NCBI GenBank assembly: GCA_003694905.1
Contig: RFJM01000401.1
Coordinates: 1 to 6,400 of the forward strand
DNA: 6,400 nt
Direction: 5' to 3'
Source: Caldilineae bacterium
GTDB lineage: Bacteria; Chloroflexota; Anaerolineae; J102
Shown here piece by piece: positions 1 to 6,400 of the stretch; position 1 is the first letter of the stretch; every line of letters begins with the position of its first letter. Under the pieces are notes generated by a model. The model was not told the origin of the DNA and did not search any database. It was given only the letters and a program-made list of their open reading frames with translations. The position numbers and the translations under genes were made by a program.

Positions 1-1820
1 GCCCAGATATGCCCGCGAGCAATGGCCAGGTCTACGTGCGTGTCTGCGCGTTCGGTCCGGTAGCCAAAGAGCGAGTTGTACGCAATCACCCGCCCCGGTG
101 CTTTGGGCCGGTTCAGGTCATCCCAGCGCAGGCGACGCCCGCTAGGCAGGGTGATATCGGTCATGAACACGCGATCGATGTAGAAGCCTCCCTGCGAGGT
201 GGCTACTCCCGCAGCGCGGTTGAAGGCAGGAGGGATGAGTTCGGTACCGTTGGACACGAACCAGCCAATGGGATCGCCGAAAAAGAGCCCAGGCACCTGA
301 GCCATGTCGATCCCCAGAGTGATACCGTTGATGTAGTGGCCGTAGTCGAAGTAGAAATTGCCGTTGATGGCGGCCATGGCACCTGCAGCCTCTACGGCGC
401 GGCTCAATTGCACCAGCCCCATGTGAGCAAAAGCGCTGCCGCCGGGTCGCCTTCCGGTGCGGCGATACTCCTCGAAGACCTCCGCGGCCTGGCTCACCGG
501 CATGGCCGTCTTCTCATCGACTGCCATCCACGCCTCCAGGCGCACCTGCTCGAGTTCGATCTCCAGCAGGTCGATAATCACCGGCTTGACCCTGGCGCCG
601 ACGTCGAGCTGCTCCTCAATATGAACCCAGCGAAAGCCCCCGTCCACGCGACGGCTCTTGCGGCGGCCACGCCCCACGGCCAGAACATCGAGCGAGAAGG
701 GCAGGTGTCCGGACTGAGCCGTCTCGAGAATGCCGTTGATGTCGGCCTGTCGTTGCGGCGAAAGATGCTGGAGGATCAACTCGAGCTGTTCCGGGCGCAG
801 GGCTCGTAGCAAGGCTTGAGACGCGGGTTGAGTCAGGTCCATAGCCTCCAGGATGGCCGCTGCAGGGCAGTCACCGAGCCACCAGGCCGGTGCCGTATCG
901 GCCCGGGGCGGACGCAGCAGAATGCGTGAATTCATGGCTTCCAGCAGATCGGCGGCAAGGTCGGGGTCCTGCGCGGCCAGATCCTGCAAGAGGGCCGCGC
1001 CGCGCGCCGCCGGGATGGTTCGCAACGTCTGTACCGCACGCGAGGGGTGCATCTCACGCAGGACCGTCACCGCGGTCTCCGGTGGTGCCTCCTCCAGGAA
1101 GAGGCGCACCTCGCGCAAGGCCTGGGTAGGAAGTGGATCGACCATGCCACAGGCACTCCCGCGGGCGAGCATCTCGCGCAGGTTTTCTCCCAGCCGCGCT
1201 TCGATGGCCGCGCGCGCGGAGGGCTCCAGCGCCTGCAGCAGATGAGCAGCCCAGGCAGCGTACACGAGATTCTCCTCGGCCAGCAAAGCCTCCAGCACCG
1301 CCACCGCGGCCGTTTCACCGAGCCGGACATATACCTGCTGTTGCTCCTGGGGCTCCAGTTCTGTCAAGAGGCGGATCACGGCGGCAGGATGAAGCGTCTG
1401 GGACAGGGGCACCAGCGCAGCTTGCGGCAGTCCTGCCAGCACCCGGGCCATCTCCCTCGGGGCGTCCACACCAATGCTCATCGCTTCCAGCAGACGGGCA
1501 CCTTGCTCCGGCGCCATTGCGGCGATGATAGCGCGCAGACGATCGTCGGGAATGCGGGTGTAGTTGCCGAACAGGGCGCGCTTGACTTTGCCGATGGGGA
1601 GCAGGTCCAAGAGCGCAGCGGCACGCGCCGGAGGCAATACCCGCAGGACCTGGGGAACCCGATCTTCATACGGCTTCAGCAGATTGGCCCGGACCAGTTC
1701 ATCCTCTTCCTCGATGAGCCGGCCAAACAACCAGGCCGCCCTTTTCACATCGCTTTCACTCATAAGGGATGTCAGTTGCTCCACCGACAGCTCGGTCGGA
1801 CGTGAAGCCTCGTCATTCAT
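1..1820 (-). CDS. Helical-repeat / phosphodiester glycosidase (NAGPA-type) fusion, copy B, 3' end cut by window
   Basis: The frame is open from ATG at 1820 to the left edge, giving 606 residues and no stop. Comparison with the upstream paralogue suggests about 200 C-terminal residues are missing. Residues 1 to about 350 are Leu/Ala/Arg-rich helical repeats without membrane segments, including RALFGNY at 81-87, which matches RALFGNF in the paralogue. A basic RGRRKSRR motif (384-391) precedes a beta-rich start of the enzyme domain. NGNFYFDYGHY (from 486), an IGWFV segment and FNRAA are typical of the NAGPA family, whose members cleave sugar phosphodiester bonds. The family's C-terminal DGGGSS motif would lie outside the window, so catalytic integrity cannot be judged. 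No signal peptide is visible: the N-terminus begins MNDEASRPTE. The start is chosen because it lies 6 bases after the upstream stop, has a GAGAGG site, and aligns with the paralogue's N-terminal repeats. The substrate is unknown; a cell-envelope or exopolysaccharide glycan is inferred from the neighbouring glycosyltransferases. Confidence 0.88.
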   Translation of the reverse strand, partial: MNDEASRPTELSVEQLTSLMSESDVKRAAWLFGRLIEEEDELVRANLLKPYEDRVPQVLRVLPPARAAALLDLLPIGKVKRALFGNYTRIPDDRLRAIIAAMAPEQGARLLEAMSIGVDAPREMARVLAGLPQAALVPLSQTLHPAAVIRLLTELEPQEQQQVYVRLGETAAVAVLEALLAEENLVYAAWAAHLLQALEPSARAAIEARLGENLREMLARGSACGMVDPLPTQALREVRLFLEEAPPETAVTVLREMHPSRAVQTLRTIPAARGAALLQDLAAQDPDLAADLLEAMNSRILLRPPRADTAPAWWLGDCPAAAILEAMDLTQPASQALLRALRPEQLELILQHLSPQRQADINGILETAQSGHLPFSLDVLAVGRGRRKSRRVDGGFRWVHIEEQLDVGARVKPVIIDLLEIELEQVRLEAWMAVDEKTAMPVSQAAEVFEEYRRTGRRPGGSAFAHMGLVQLSRAVEAAGAMAAINGNFYFDYGHYINGITLGIDMAQVPGLFFGDPIGWFVSNGTELIPPAFNRAAGVATSQGGFYIDRVFMTDITLPSGRRLRWDDLNRPKAPGRVIAYNSLFGYRTERADTHVDLAIARGHIW

Positions 1821-1826
1821 CTGCGT

Positions 1827-4256
1827 TTACCTCTCGAAAACCAACCAGTAGGTGTTTATGAAACGTTCCTCGCCTTCCGGTACGTCGGCACCACCGGTGG
1901 GAACGTTGAGCACGCGCGGAACGCCATCCGCGACCGCGACCAGAGAGCTGGAACCGCCGCCGTCGAGGGCAATGGCCTGCTCGGCACTCAGGTCCAGACA
2001 TAGCTGCGCCAGTTCGCCAAAGGTCATACCCATGCTGACGCGCGGGGGGCCGCTGCCCAGGGCCGTGCCCGACACGGTGCCCAGCACCACGTTGCCGTCG
2101 CGCAGCATGACGAAACTGCGGGCGGTATGAAAGGTGTCGGCCCCGCGAGTGAGGGAAAACGGCACCACCGAGGCGTCTTTCTCCCCGAAGTCCTCGAAGT
2201 CGGGATCCAGGTCCAGCTGTCCGTCGCTCACCAGCAGAGGGCCACAGGCCATGGCCTGCTGCACTCGGCCCAGCCGCGGCGGAAAGTTATAGCCGATGGC
2301 AACCCGGTCGCCGGTATCTACGCCGGCCAACCATGCCCCGGCCTTCGGGCGAGGCAGAGAGAGAACGAAGCCCAAGAGGGGTATCGGTGCCCCCCCACCT
2401 TCGTAGACCCCTTCCAGTCGATATCGGGCGATGGCCAGGTCGACTCGCTCTGGATCCTCGGGCGTGGTGAAGCCCGCCAGGCCGTTGTACAGCACCACGC
2501 CTTCCGGGCGGGATTCAGGATCCGGCGGCGGGTTTACGGCGTCCCATGTCAGGCGGTAGCCGTTGGGCAATTCCACATGCGTCATGAACACACGTCGGAT
2601 GTGGATGCGCTCATCCTCGGTAACGACAAGGGCGGCGCGATTGAACACGGGCGGGCTGACGTCCACGCCATCCTCGACGAACCAGCCGATGACATCGCCA
2701 AAGTGGAGCCCCGGCACACGCAGGAGATCGATGCCCAGGTCGTGGGCATCGAGATAGTGGCCGTAATCGAAATAGAAATTACCGTTGATGCCGGCAATAG
2801 CCCCGGTGGCGGCCACTTGCTCGGAGAGACGCACGATTCCCAGCCGCTGGAATAGGGCCGGATCGGGTCTCTCGCCTCCCCGCCGGGCCTCGCCGAGCAG
2901 GCGTTTTGCCTCGGCGATGGCGACAAGTCGCTCCTCGGTGATGGCACGGCGCAGGCAAAGTCGCACACGGCTGGTATCCAACTCCAGCAGATCGATACGC
3001 ATGGGTTGCGGGCCGGCATCGGTTTGCACCGACTCGCGAATCCGGATCCAGCGCATGGCCGGGCTCAGTCGCCGGCTGCGCCGTCTTCCCCGGCAACGGA
3101 TCACAGGATACGCCGCCGGCGCAAAGCCAACAGCGCGGACTCCCGGCAGATCGCGCATGCGTCGCCGGCATTCGAGTCCTGCCCGGGCCAGAAAGTCGTG
3201 CAACGTTGGGGAGGGTACGTGCTGCAGCAGGGCTGCCACCGCCGGGTCCTCCGGATCTAGATGCTCCAGGACGGCCGCACCACGGGCCGCGAAAAGCAGG
3301 CGGCGGCGAGAGCCGTCCGGCCCGCGCACCCAGACATACTCACCCAGACCGGCCAGGAGCGCTCCTGCGCGTGTAGGATCTTCATGTCCCAGCGCTGTCA
3401 GGGTGGCAGCCGCCAGCGGCGCGCCCAGCCGCTTCAGTACTGTGATCTGCCGGCGGCCACTCATGCTCATCAAAGCCCGGACGATGCCCTCGGGCGACTT
3501 GCGATGCAGCATCTCGACGAGATCCACCATCCCCATGGCCTCCCAGCGCGGGTTAACGGAGCGGCTCAACTCCTCCTCCACGAATCGGCGGTATCTCTGC
3601 GGGACATGCGCGGATAGTATCTGGCGCGCCCCGGGCGGCAGCCTGCGCAGCGCGTCGCTCAGGGAAGCGGGACACGGCGGTGGCGCAGCTACCAGAAGTC
3701 TCGTCAGCCGGGCTGCATCCCGGTCGGAGGGCAGAATTCGCAACACATCCGCCAGGGCCTGCGGGAGCATCAGGGGCGCCAGACGAATCACGACCCAGTC
3801 CTCGGCCCGCGGCAGGACGGCAGCCGCCTGAGCGCGCTTCATATCGGCCAGCAATCGTGCTGCACTGCGCGGCAGGTCCACCCCCAGGGCCAGCTCGCCG
3901 AGGAGGCGGGCCAGGGCAGCCGGGGCCATGGCCTCCGCGGTTCGGACCAGCGTCTGCCAGGGAACCACACGGAAATTACCGAATAGCGCTCTCCGCAACT
4001 CACGGGGCGTCAGATGCTCAAACAGGAGTGCCAGCCGCTCGGGGCTGAGCCGGGCGAGCACCTGCGGCAGCCGATCGGCATAAGGCGCCAGCCGATTTTG
4101 CCGCGCGAGTTCGGTTTCCCTGTCCATTAGCCGGCGAAGCTCGTCCGCGGCGCGGGGTGGGTCGGCCCGAGCCAACAGGCGGATCAGCTCTGCCAGATCA
4201 TCGGACACGCTGTCGCCCGATAGATTGCCGCTATGCATTGCCTGTACGGCCAGCAT
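1827..4256 (-). CDS. Helical-repeat / phosphodiester glycosidase (NAGPA-type) fusion, copy A, complete
   Basis: This 809-residue protein has two parts. Residues 1 to about 375 form Leu/Ala/Arg-rich amphipathic helical repeats (for example LARLSPERLALLFEHL, about 68-83). They resemble MgtE N-terminal or HEAT-like superhelices, but no transporter membrane segments follow. A basic RGRRRSRR stretch (389-396) leads into a phosphodiester glycosidase domain (about 405-809). Recognisable family blocks are NGNFYFDYGHY (from 491), CGPLLVSDG (about 671), TARSFVMLRDG (about 711), MGMTFGELA (about 742) and DGGGSSSLV (765-773). Members of this family, such as the mammalian mannose-phosphate uncovering enzyme, hydrolyse sugar phosphodiesters. 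No signal peptide or membrane helix is visible, so a cytoplasmic location or an unusual export route is inferred. ATG 4256 is preferred over Met7 because GAGGA lies 7 bases upstream. The gene starts 3 bases after the STAS stop, which suggests translational coupling. The enzyme domain is well supported; the repeat family and the substrate are not. Confidence 0.92.
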   Translation of the reverse strand: MLAVQAMHSGNLSGDSVSDDLAELIRLLARADPPRAADELRRLMDRETELARQNRLAPYADRLPQVLARLSPERLALLFEHLTPRELRRALFGNFRVVPWQTLVRTAEAMAPAALARLLGELALGVDLPRSAARLLADMKRAQAAAVLPRAEDWVVIRLAPLMLPQALADVLRILPSDRDAARLTRLLVAAPPPCPASLSDALRRLPPGARQILSAHVPQRYRRFVEEELSRSVNPRWEAMGMVDLVEMLHRKSPEGIVRALMSMSGRRQITVLKRLGAPLAAATLTALGHEDPTRAGALLAGLGEYVWVRGPDGSRRRLLFAARGAAVLEHLDPEDPAVAALLQHVPSPTLHDFLARAGLECRRRMRDLPGVRAVGFAPAAYPVIRCRGRRRSRRLSPAMRWIRIRESVQTDAGPQPMRIDLLELDTSRVRLCLRRAITEERLVAIAEAKRLLGEARRGGERPDPALFQRLGIVRLSEQVAATGAIAGINGNFYFDYGHYLDAHDLGIDLLRVPGLHFGDVIGWFVEDGVDVSPPVFNRAALVVTEDERIHIRRVFMTHVELPNGYRLTWDAVNPPPDPESRPEGVVLYNGLAGFTTPEDPERVDLAIARYRLEGVYEGGGAPIPLLGFVLSLPRPKAGAWLAGVDTGDRVAIGYNFPPRLGRVQQAMACGPLLVSDGQLDLDPDFEDFGEKDASVVPFSLTRGADTFHTARSFVMLRDGNVVLGTVSGTALGSGPPRVSMGMTFGELAQLCLDLSAEQAIALDGGGSSSLVAVADGVPRVLNVPTGGADVPEGEERFINTYWLVFER
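1830..1835 (-). promoter_or_regulatory. Ribosome binding site for copy B
   Basis: GAGAGG on the minus strand lies 9 bases before ATG 1820. It overlaps the last two sense codons of copy A (GAG AGG TAA), so ribosomes ending copy A are well placed to restart on copy B. It supports the choice of ATG 1820 as the start. Confidence 0.65.
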
Positions 4257-4259
4257 TGC

Positions 4260-4601
4260 TCAGTCCTCGAAGCTCGTCACTGCCTCCTCGACCGTATCAT
4301 AGATTTCGAAGAAGCGATGCAAGCGGGTAATCTCAAACACGGTAGCTACGCTGCGTGTGGGCCTGGCCAGACGCAGTTCGCCGCCGTTGCGGATGAGCCT
4401 GCGGTTTAGGCCCACCAGAATCCCAAGACCGGAGCTATCGATGAACGTGACCTGAGCCATGTCCAAAACAACCCGGCCGTTTTCGGGCAGGTTCTGGAGG
4501 ATAGAAGTCTGGAAATCCGGGGCTTCGTGAGCGGTCAATTCGAGGGGGGCAGAAAAACGGAGGACGGTGACGCCGTTGTGCTGCTCGCTGATTATCTCCA
4601 T
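4260..4601 (-). CDS. STAS-domain protein, anti-sigma factor antagonist type
   Basis: This protein of 113 residues is about the size of SpoIIAA/RsbV proteins and consists of a single STAS domain. It has an N-terminal beta strand (GVTVLRFSAPLEL), a strand reading RVVLDMAQV (43-51), and then FIDSSGLGILVGL (53-65). Asp55-Ser56-Ser57-Gly matches the SpoIIAA motif in which the first serine after Asp is phosphorylated, so Ser56 is the predicted site. In the family, the unphosphorylated form binds a partner-switching kinase or another target. The frame is open upstream to an ATG at 4736, but that start would overlap the glycosyltransferase gene by 94 bases. ATG 4601 has AAGGAG 9 bases upstream and begins exactly at the domain. 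Its place between glycosyltransferase and glycosidase genes suggests control of polysaccharide production, or a scaffold role, but no kinase, phosphatase or sigma factor gene is in the window. Confidence 0.93.
   Translation of the reverse strand: MEIISEQHNGVTVLRFSAPLELTAHEAPDFQTSILQNLPENGRVVLDMAQVTFIDSSGLGILVGLNRRLIRNGGELRLARPTRSVATVFEITRLHRFFEIYDTVEEAVTSFED
4264..4268 (-). promoter_or_regulatory. Ribosome binding site for copy A
   Basis: GAGGA on the minus strand lies 7 bases before ATG 4256, within the final GAG GAC TGA of the STAS gene. It favours ATG 4256 over the in-frame Met codon six residues further on, which has only a weak upstream match, and it suggests translational coupling to the STAS gene. 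Confidence 0.65.
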
Positions 4602-4610
4602 GCTTCTCGG

Positions 4611-4616
4611 CTCCTT
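4611..4616 (-). promoter_or_regulatory. Ribosome binding site deciding the STAS start
   Basis: AAGGAG, a strong Shine-Dalgarno sequence, lies 9 bases before ATG 4601. It sits in the 41-base gap after the glycosyltransferase stop, the only gap in this operon longer than 6 bases. It argues against the longer reading from ATG 4736. I see no hairpin or clear promoter in the rest of the gap. Confidence 0.75.
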
Positions 4617-4642
4617 GGTGGATTCATCGCATAATGCTGTGT

Positions 4643-6088
4643 TCAGGGCTTGCCGGCCTCGGTCGCCTGGACGCAGAGCTTTTCCAGGCGTGCAACAACG
4701 TGCTTCCAGTCGAACTGGAGGGCCAGTTCCCGACACCGGGAGGCCACCTGGGTACGAATCTCGGGTGTCAGGTACTCCAGCAGGCCGGCAACCTTAAGCC
4801 CGAGATCGCGGACAAAGACTTCCTCGCGGGAGTCCACCTTGATCAGGTCGATCGGCAGTTTCAGGGTTTCCGAGATATGGTCCAGCACCGGCACGAGACC
4901 TCCCTGATAGGTGCCCATAGGCAGGACGCCGCAGGCCAGGGCCTCTAGAGAGACAAGCGGGAAGGCTTCCTTGACCAGAGAGGGAATGACGAGCATCTCG
5001 GCTCTTGAGAGCACTTCGGCAAGATGCGGATGGGGGACAAAGCCGGTAAATTCAACCCGGCGCGGCAAACTCGCCGCCTGCTCCAGATATGCCGGCCGGT
5101 CCACCTGTTCCCAGAACCGGGTGAGGGGTCGCAGCCAGCCCGGCCTTTGAGAAGCCGTCGGCGCCCTGGCCAGGAACTCGGCAGCACCGGCCAGATCCCC
5201 CCGGCCCAGCGCCGCGACCATATCTTCCAACGATTCCCGGGCAACGCCGCCGCCGATGACCAGGAGATGTGCATCCGGCACACGAGCGGAAACGAGGGGC
5301 AGCGCCGCGATTAGACAGTGTATGCCCTTCTCCAGAGAGAGCTTCCCCAGATAGGCGATGGTGCGGCGCCCGGGCCCTGAACCGTTCTCGCCGCCGTTGC
5401 CGGACTGTGCCGCCGCCGAGACACCTGCAGCATGAAACAAACGGGTGTCCACACCCACGGGGACGGTCACGAGACGCGCGCGCAGCCCGGGATCCAGACC
5501 GAGGACGCGATCTCGCACCTCTGAATTGAGGACGATGACTCGCTCGGCGCCACGCAAGCCCTCCACAGCATATCGGCGGTAGCGTTCGTCCGGGTTCACC
5601 ACGTACTCGATGGTGCTACCGTGGACCGCCACCACATAGGGGATGCCCAGGCGGCGCTTCACCTGCAAGGCCACGTAAGGCATCAACACCACATGGTTGG
5701 CGAACAACAACTGCAGCCTGTGCCGGCGGGCGATATATTCAACGCGCTCTACGTGATAGTCCACGTAGGTCGAGATCTCCTGATCTGTCAGGTCAGTATA
5801 CAGGAGTCCGTTAGGGTCCTCGGACCGCGGATAGGCCACGGCCATAATCGGACCGCGCAGGGTGTGGACGGTACAACGTGCGCTGTCGGCGCGCCGGAAG
5901 AGCTGTTGCGTGCGGTCGCCGTGGTGAAGCACAGCCTCTTCGACAAAGGGATATTTCTCGGGATGGAAGTCGCGACACACAATACACACCCGATGCCCGC
6001 GCTCCAGCAACCGCGGGACGACCTGCAGCGTGTAGACCCCACTGCCGGAACTGTTGAGGCTGTATTGATGCAGGAAACCGATGTTCAC
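4643..6088 (-). CDS. GT-B fold, GT4-type glycosyltransferase
   Basis: This 481-residue predicted cytoplasmic or membrane-associated enzyme transfers a sugar from a nucleotide-sugar donor to an unknown acceptor. The N-terminal Rossmann strand and glycine loop are clear (NIGFLHQYSLNSSGSGVY, 2-19). A middle region ends in VPVGVDTRLF. The second Rossmann domain starts at IAYLGKLSLEKG (244-255), whose Lys249 and Lys254 occupy the usual donor-phosphate-binding R/K positions. VEFTGFVPH (about 345) and an E-x7-E motif (Glu374 and Glu382) follow, as in GT4 enzymes. Two oddities are a Gly/Asn/Ser-rich interdomain linker (about 220-242) and roughly 40 extra residues between VIGGG (277) and VEFTGF. The GTG at 6088 is chosen because the first strand begins there and AGGTGG lies 7 bases upstream. 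An ATG at 6205 would add 39 unrelated residues and overlap the previous gene. One base separates it from the upstream glycosyltransferase stop. The exact donor and acceptor cannot be read from the sequence. Confidence 0.93.
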   Translation of the reverse strand: MNIGFLHQYSLNSSGSGVYTLQVVPRLLERGHRVCIVCRDFHPEKYPFVEEAVLHHGDRTQQLFRRADSARCTVHTLRGPIMAVAYPRSEDPNGLLYTDLTDQEISTYVDYHVERVEYIARRHRLQLLFANHVVLMPYVALQVKRRLGIPYVVAVHGSTIEYVVNPDERYRRYAVEGLRGAERVIVLNSEVRDRVLGLDPGLRARLVTVPVGVDTRLFHAAGVSAAAQSGNGGENGSGPGRRTIAYLGKLSLEKGIHCLIAALPLVSARVPDAHLLVIGGGVARESLEDMVAALGRGDLAGAAEFLARAPTASQRPGWLRPLTRFWEQVDRPAYLEQAASLPRRVEFTGFVPHPHLAEVLSRAEMLVIPSLVKEAFPLVSLEALACGVLPMGTYQGGLVPVLDHISETLKLPIDLIKVDSREEVFVRDLGLKVAGLLEYLTPEIRTQVASRCRELALQFDWKHVVARLEKLCVQATEAGKP

Positions 6089-6089
6089 T

Positions 6090-6400
6090 CTACAACCACC
6101 TGGTGTATAGCCGGCGATAGGCCTCGCACATGCTGTCCAGCGCGTAGTAGGCTCGTACTCGCTCCTGTCCCGCTTGCGACGCGCTTTGCCAGCGATCGGG
6201 ATCACGGCAGAGGGCCAGCACCGCGCCGGCGGTAGCGTCCGGGTCCTGCGTCGGAGTCAGCAGGCCCGAAGCACCCAGGGCCCGGTCCTCCTCCGTCGTG
6301 CCCAGCACGAGTTCGGGGCAGCCCCCTACATCCGTAGCCACCACCGGCGTACCGGCCGCCATGGCCTCCAGCAGGGCCAGCGGTTGCCCCTCCCTGAGAC
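6090..6400 (-). CDS. PelF-like GT4 glycosyltransferase, C-terminal fragment
   Basis: Only the last 102 residues are visible; the frame stays open to the right edge, so the start lies outside. The fragment opens with REGQPLALLEAMAAGTPVVA and continues with TDVGGCPELV. This contains the GT4 E-x7-E motif in the EGQPL form, followed by the TDVG-C-E block that is characteristic of PelF and PelF-like enzymes. The tail (RVRAYYALDSMCEAYRRLYTRWL, given here as its RVRAYY, M-x-AYRRLY and RWL pieces) also fits that family's C-terminus. PelF is a cytoplasmic glycosyltransferase that polymerises Pel exopolysaccharide from UDP-GlcNAc. PelF-like proteins also occur in loci without other pel genes, and none of the visible neighbours is a pel gene, so no symbol is assigned. 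The stop (TAG, 6090-6092) is one base from the GTG of the next gene, so the two transferases are probably co-translated. Confidence 0.88.
   Translation of the reverse strand, partial: LREGQPLALLEAMAAGTPVVATDVGGCPELVLGTTEEDRALGASGLLTPTQDPDATAGAVLALCRDPDRWQSASQAGQERVRAYYALDSMCEAYRRLYTRWL
6096..6101 (-). promoter_or_regulatory. Ribosome binding site deciding the glycosyltransferase GTG start
   Basis: AGGTGG on the minus strand lies 7 bases before GTG 6088 and overlaps the Arg-Trp codons at the end of the PelF-like gene. Together with the Rossmann strand that begins at this GTG, it supports a GTG start rather than the upstream in-frame ATG at 6205. Confidence 0.65.

Noticed and set aside
9..809. 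Long open frame on the plus strand (266 codons)
   Set aside because: It is antisense to the conserved NAGPA-type region of copy B. Its translation is His/Gln/Val-rich with no recognisable domain, as expected from the opposite strand of a GC-rich gene.
1047..1805. Long open frame on the plus strand (252 codons)
   Set aside because: It lies antisense to the helical-repeat region of copy B. The low-complexity, Gln/His/Arg-rich product has no family features, whereas the minus-strand frame aligns with copy A.
2785..3831. Plus-strand open frame of 348 codons
   Set aside because: It is fully antisense to copy A. The Arg/Ser/Ala-rich product is typical of a shadow frame in GC-rich DNA.
4602..4642. 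Possible internal promoter or terminator in the 41-base gap
   Set aside because: Apart from the ribosome binding site I see no convincing -35/-10 pair, no stable hairpin and no T-run.
4602..4736. N-terminal extension of the STAS gene from ATG 4736
   Set aside because: It would overlap the glycosyltransferase end by 94 bases and add 45 non-domain residues, while ATG 4601 has a strong AAGGAG site and starts at the domain.
6089..6205. Start of the second glycosyltransferase at ATG 6205
   Set aside because: The 39 extra residues are unlike the family and overlap the PelF-like coding end. The first Rossmann strand begins exactly at GTG 6088, which has a good ribosome binding site.
5621..6235. 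Plus-strand open frame of 204 codons
   Set aside because: It is antisense to the N-terminal half of the glycosyltransferase and the end of the PelF-like gene, with no recognisable motif.

Overview
The window is a compact, GC-rich bacterial segment in which every supported gene lies on the minus strand. Transcription therefore runs from the right edge (6400) to the left edge (1). In that order the genes are: the C-terminal end of a PelF-like GT4 glycosyltransferase (6400-6090, start off-window), a second GT-B/GT4-type glycosyltransferase (6088-4643), a small STAS-domain protein (4601-4260), and two large paralogous proteins in tandem (4256-1827 and 1820 to beyond position 1). The second paralogue is truncated by the left window edge.

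The gaps between genes are 1, 41, 3 and 6 bases. Each start has a Shine-Dalgarno-like sequence, and three of these sit inside the last codons of the gene before. This looks like one operon with translational coupling. No promoter, terminator, RNA gene, mobile element or CRISPR array was found, so both operon ends probably lie outside the window.

The glycosyltransferases point to synthesis of a polysaccharide or other glycoconjugate. The two large proteins each carry a phosphodiester glycosidase (NAGPA-type) domain at the C-terminal side. This is joined to about 350 residues of Leu/Ala/Arg-rich helical repeats that loosely resemble the MgtE N-terminal or HEAT-type superhelix. Neither has a visible signal peptide, which is unusual for a family mostly found outside the cytoplasm. 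The small STAS protein keeps the D-S-S-G-L-G phosphorylation motif of anti-sigma factor antagonists, so a phospho-switch may control the pathway, but no kinase or phosphatase partner is in view.

The high GC content, strong Shine-Dalgarno sites and PelF-type enzyme fit a Gram-negative, probably proteobacterial, host, but the sequence alone does not settle the taxon. The most notable feature is the tandem pair of solenoid-phosphodiester glycosidase fusions next to glycosyltransferases and a STAS protein.
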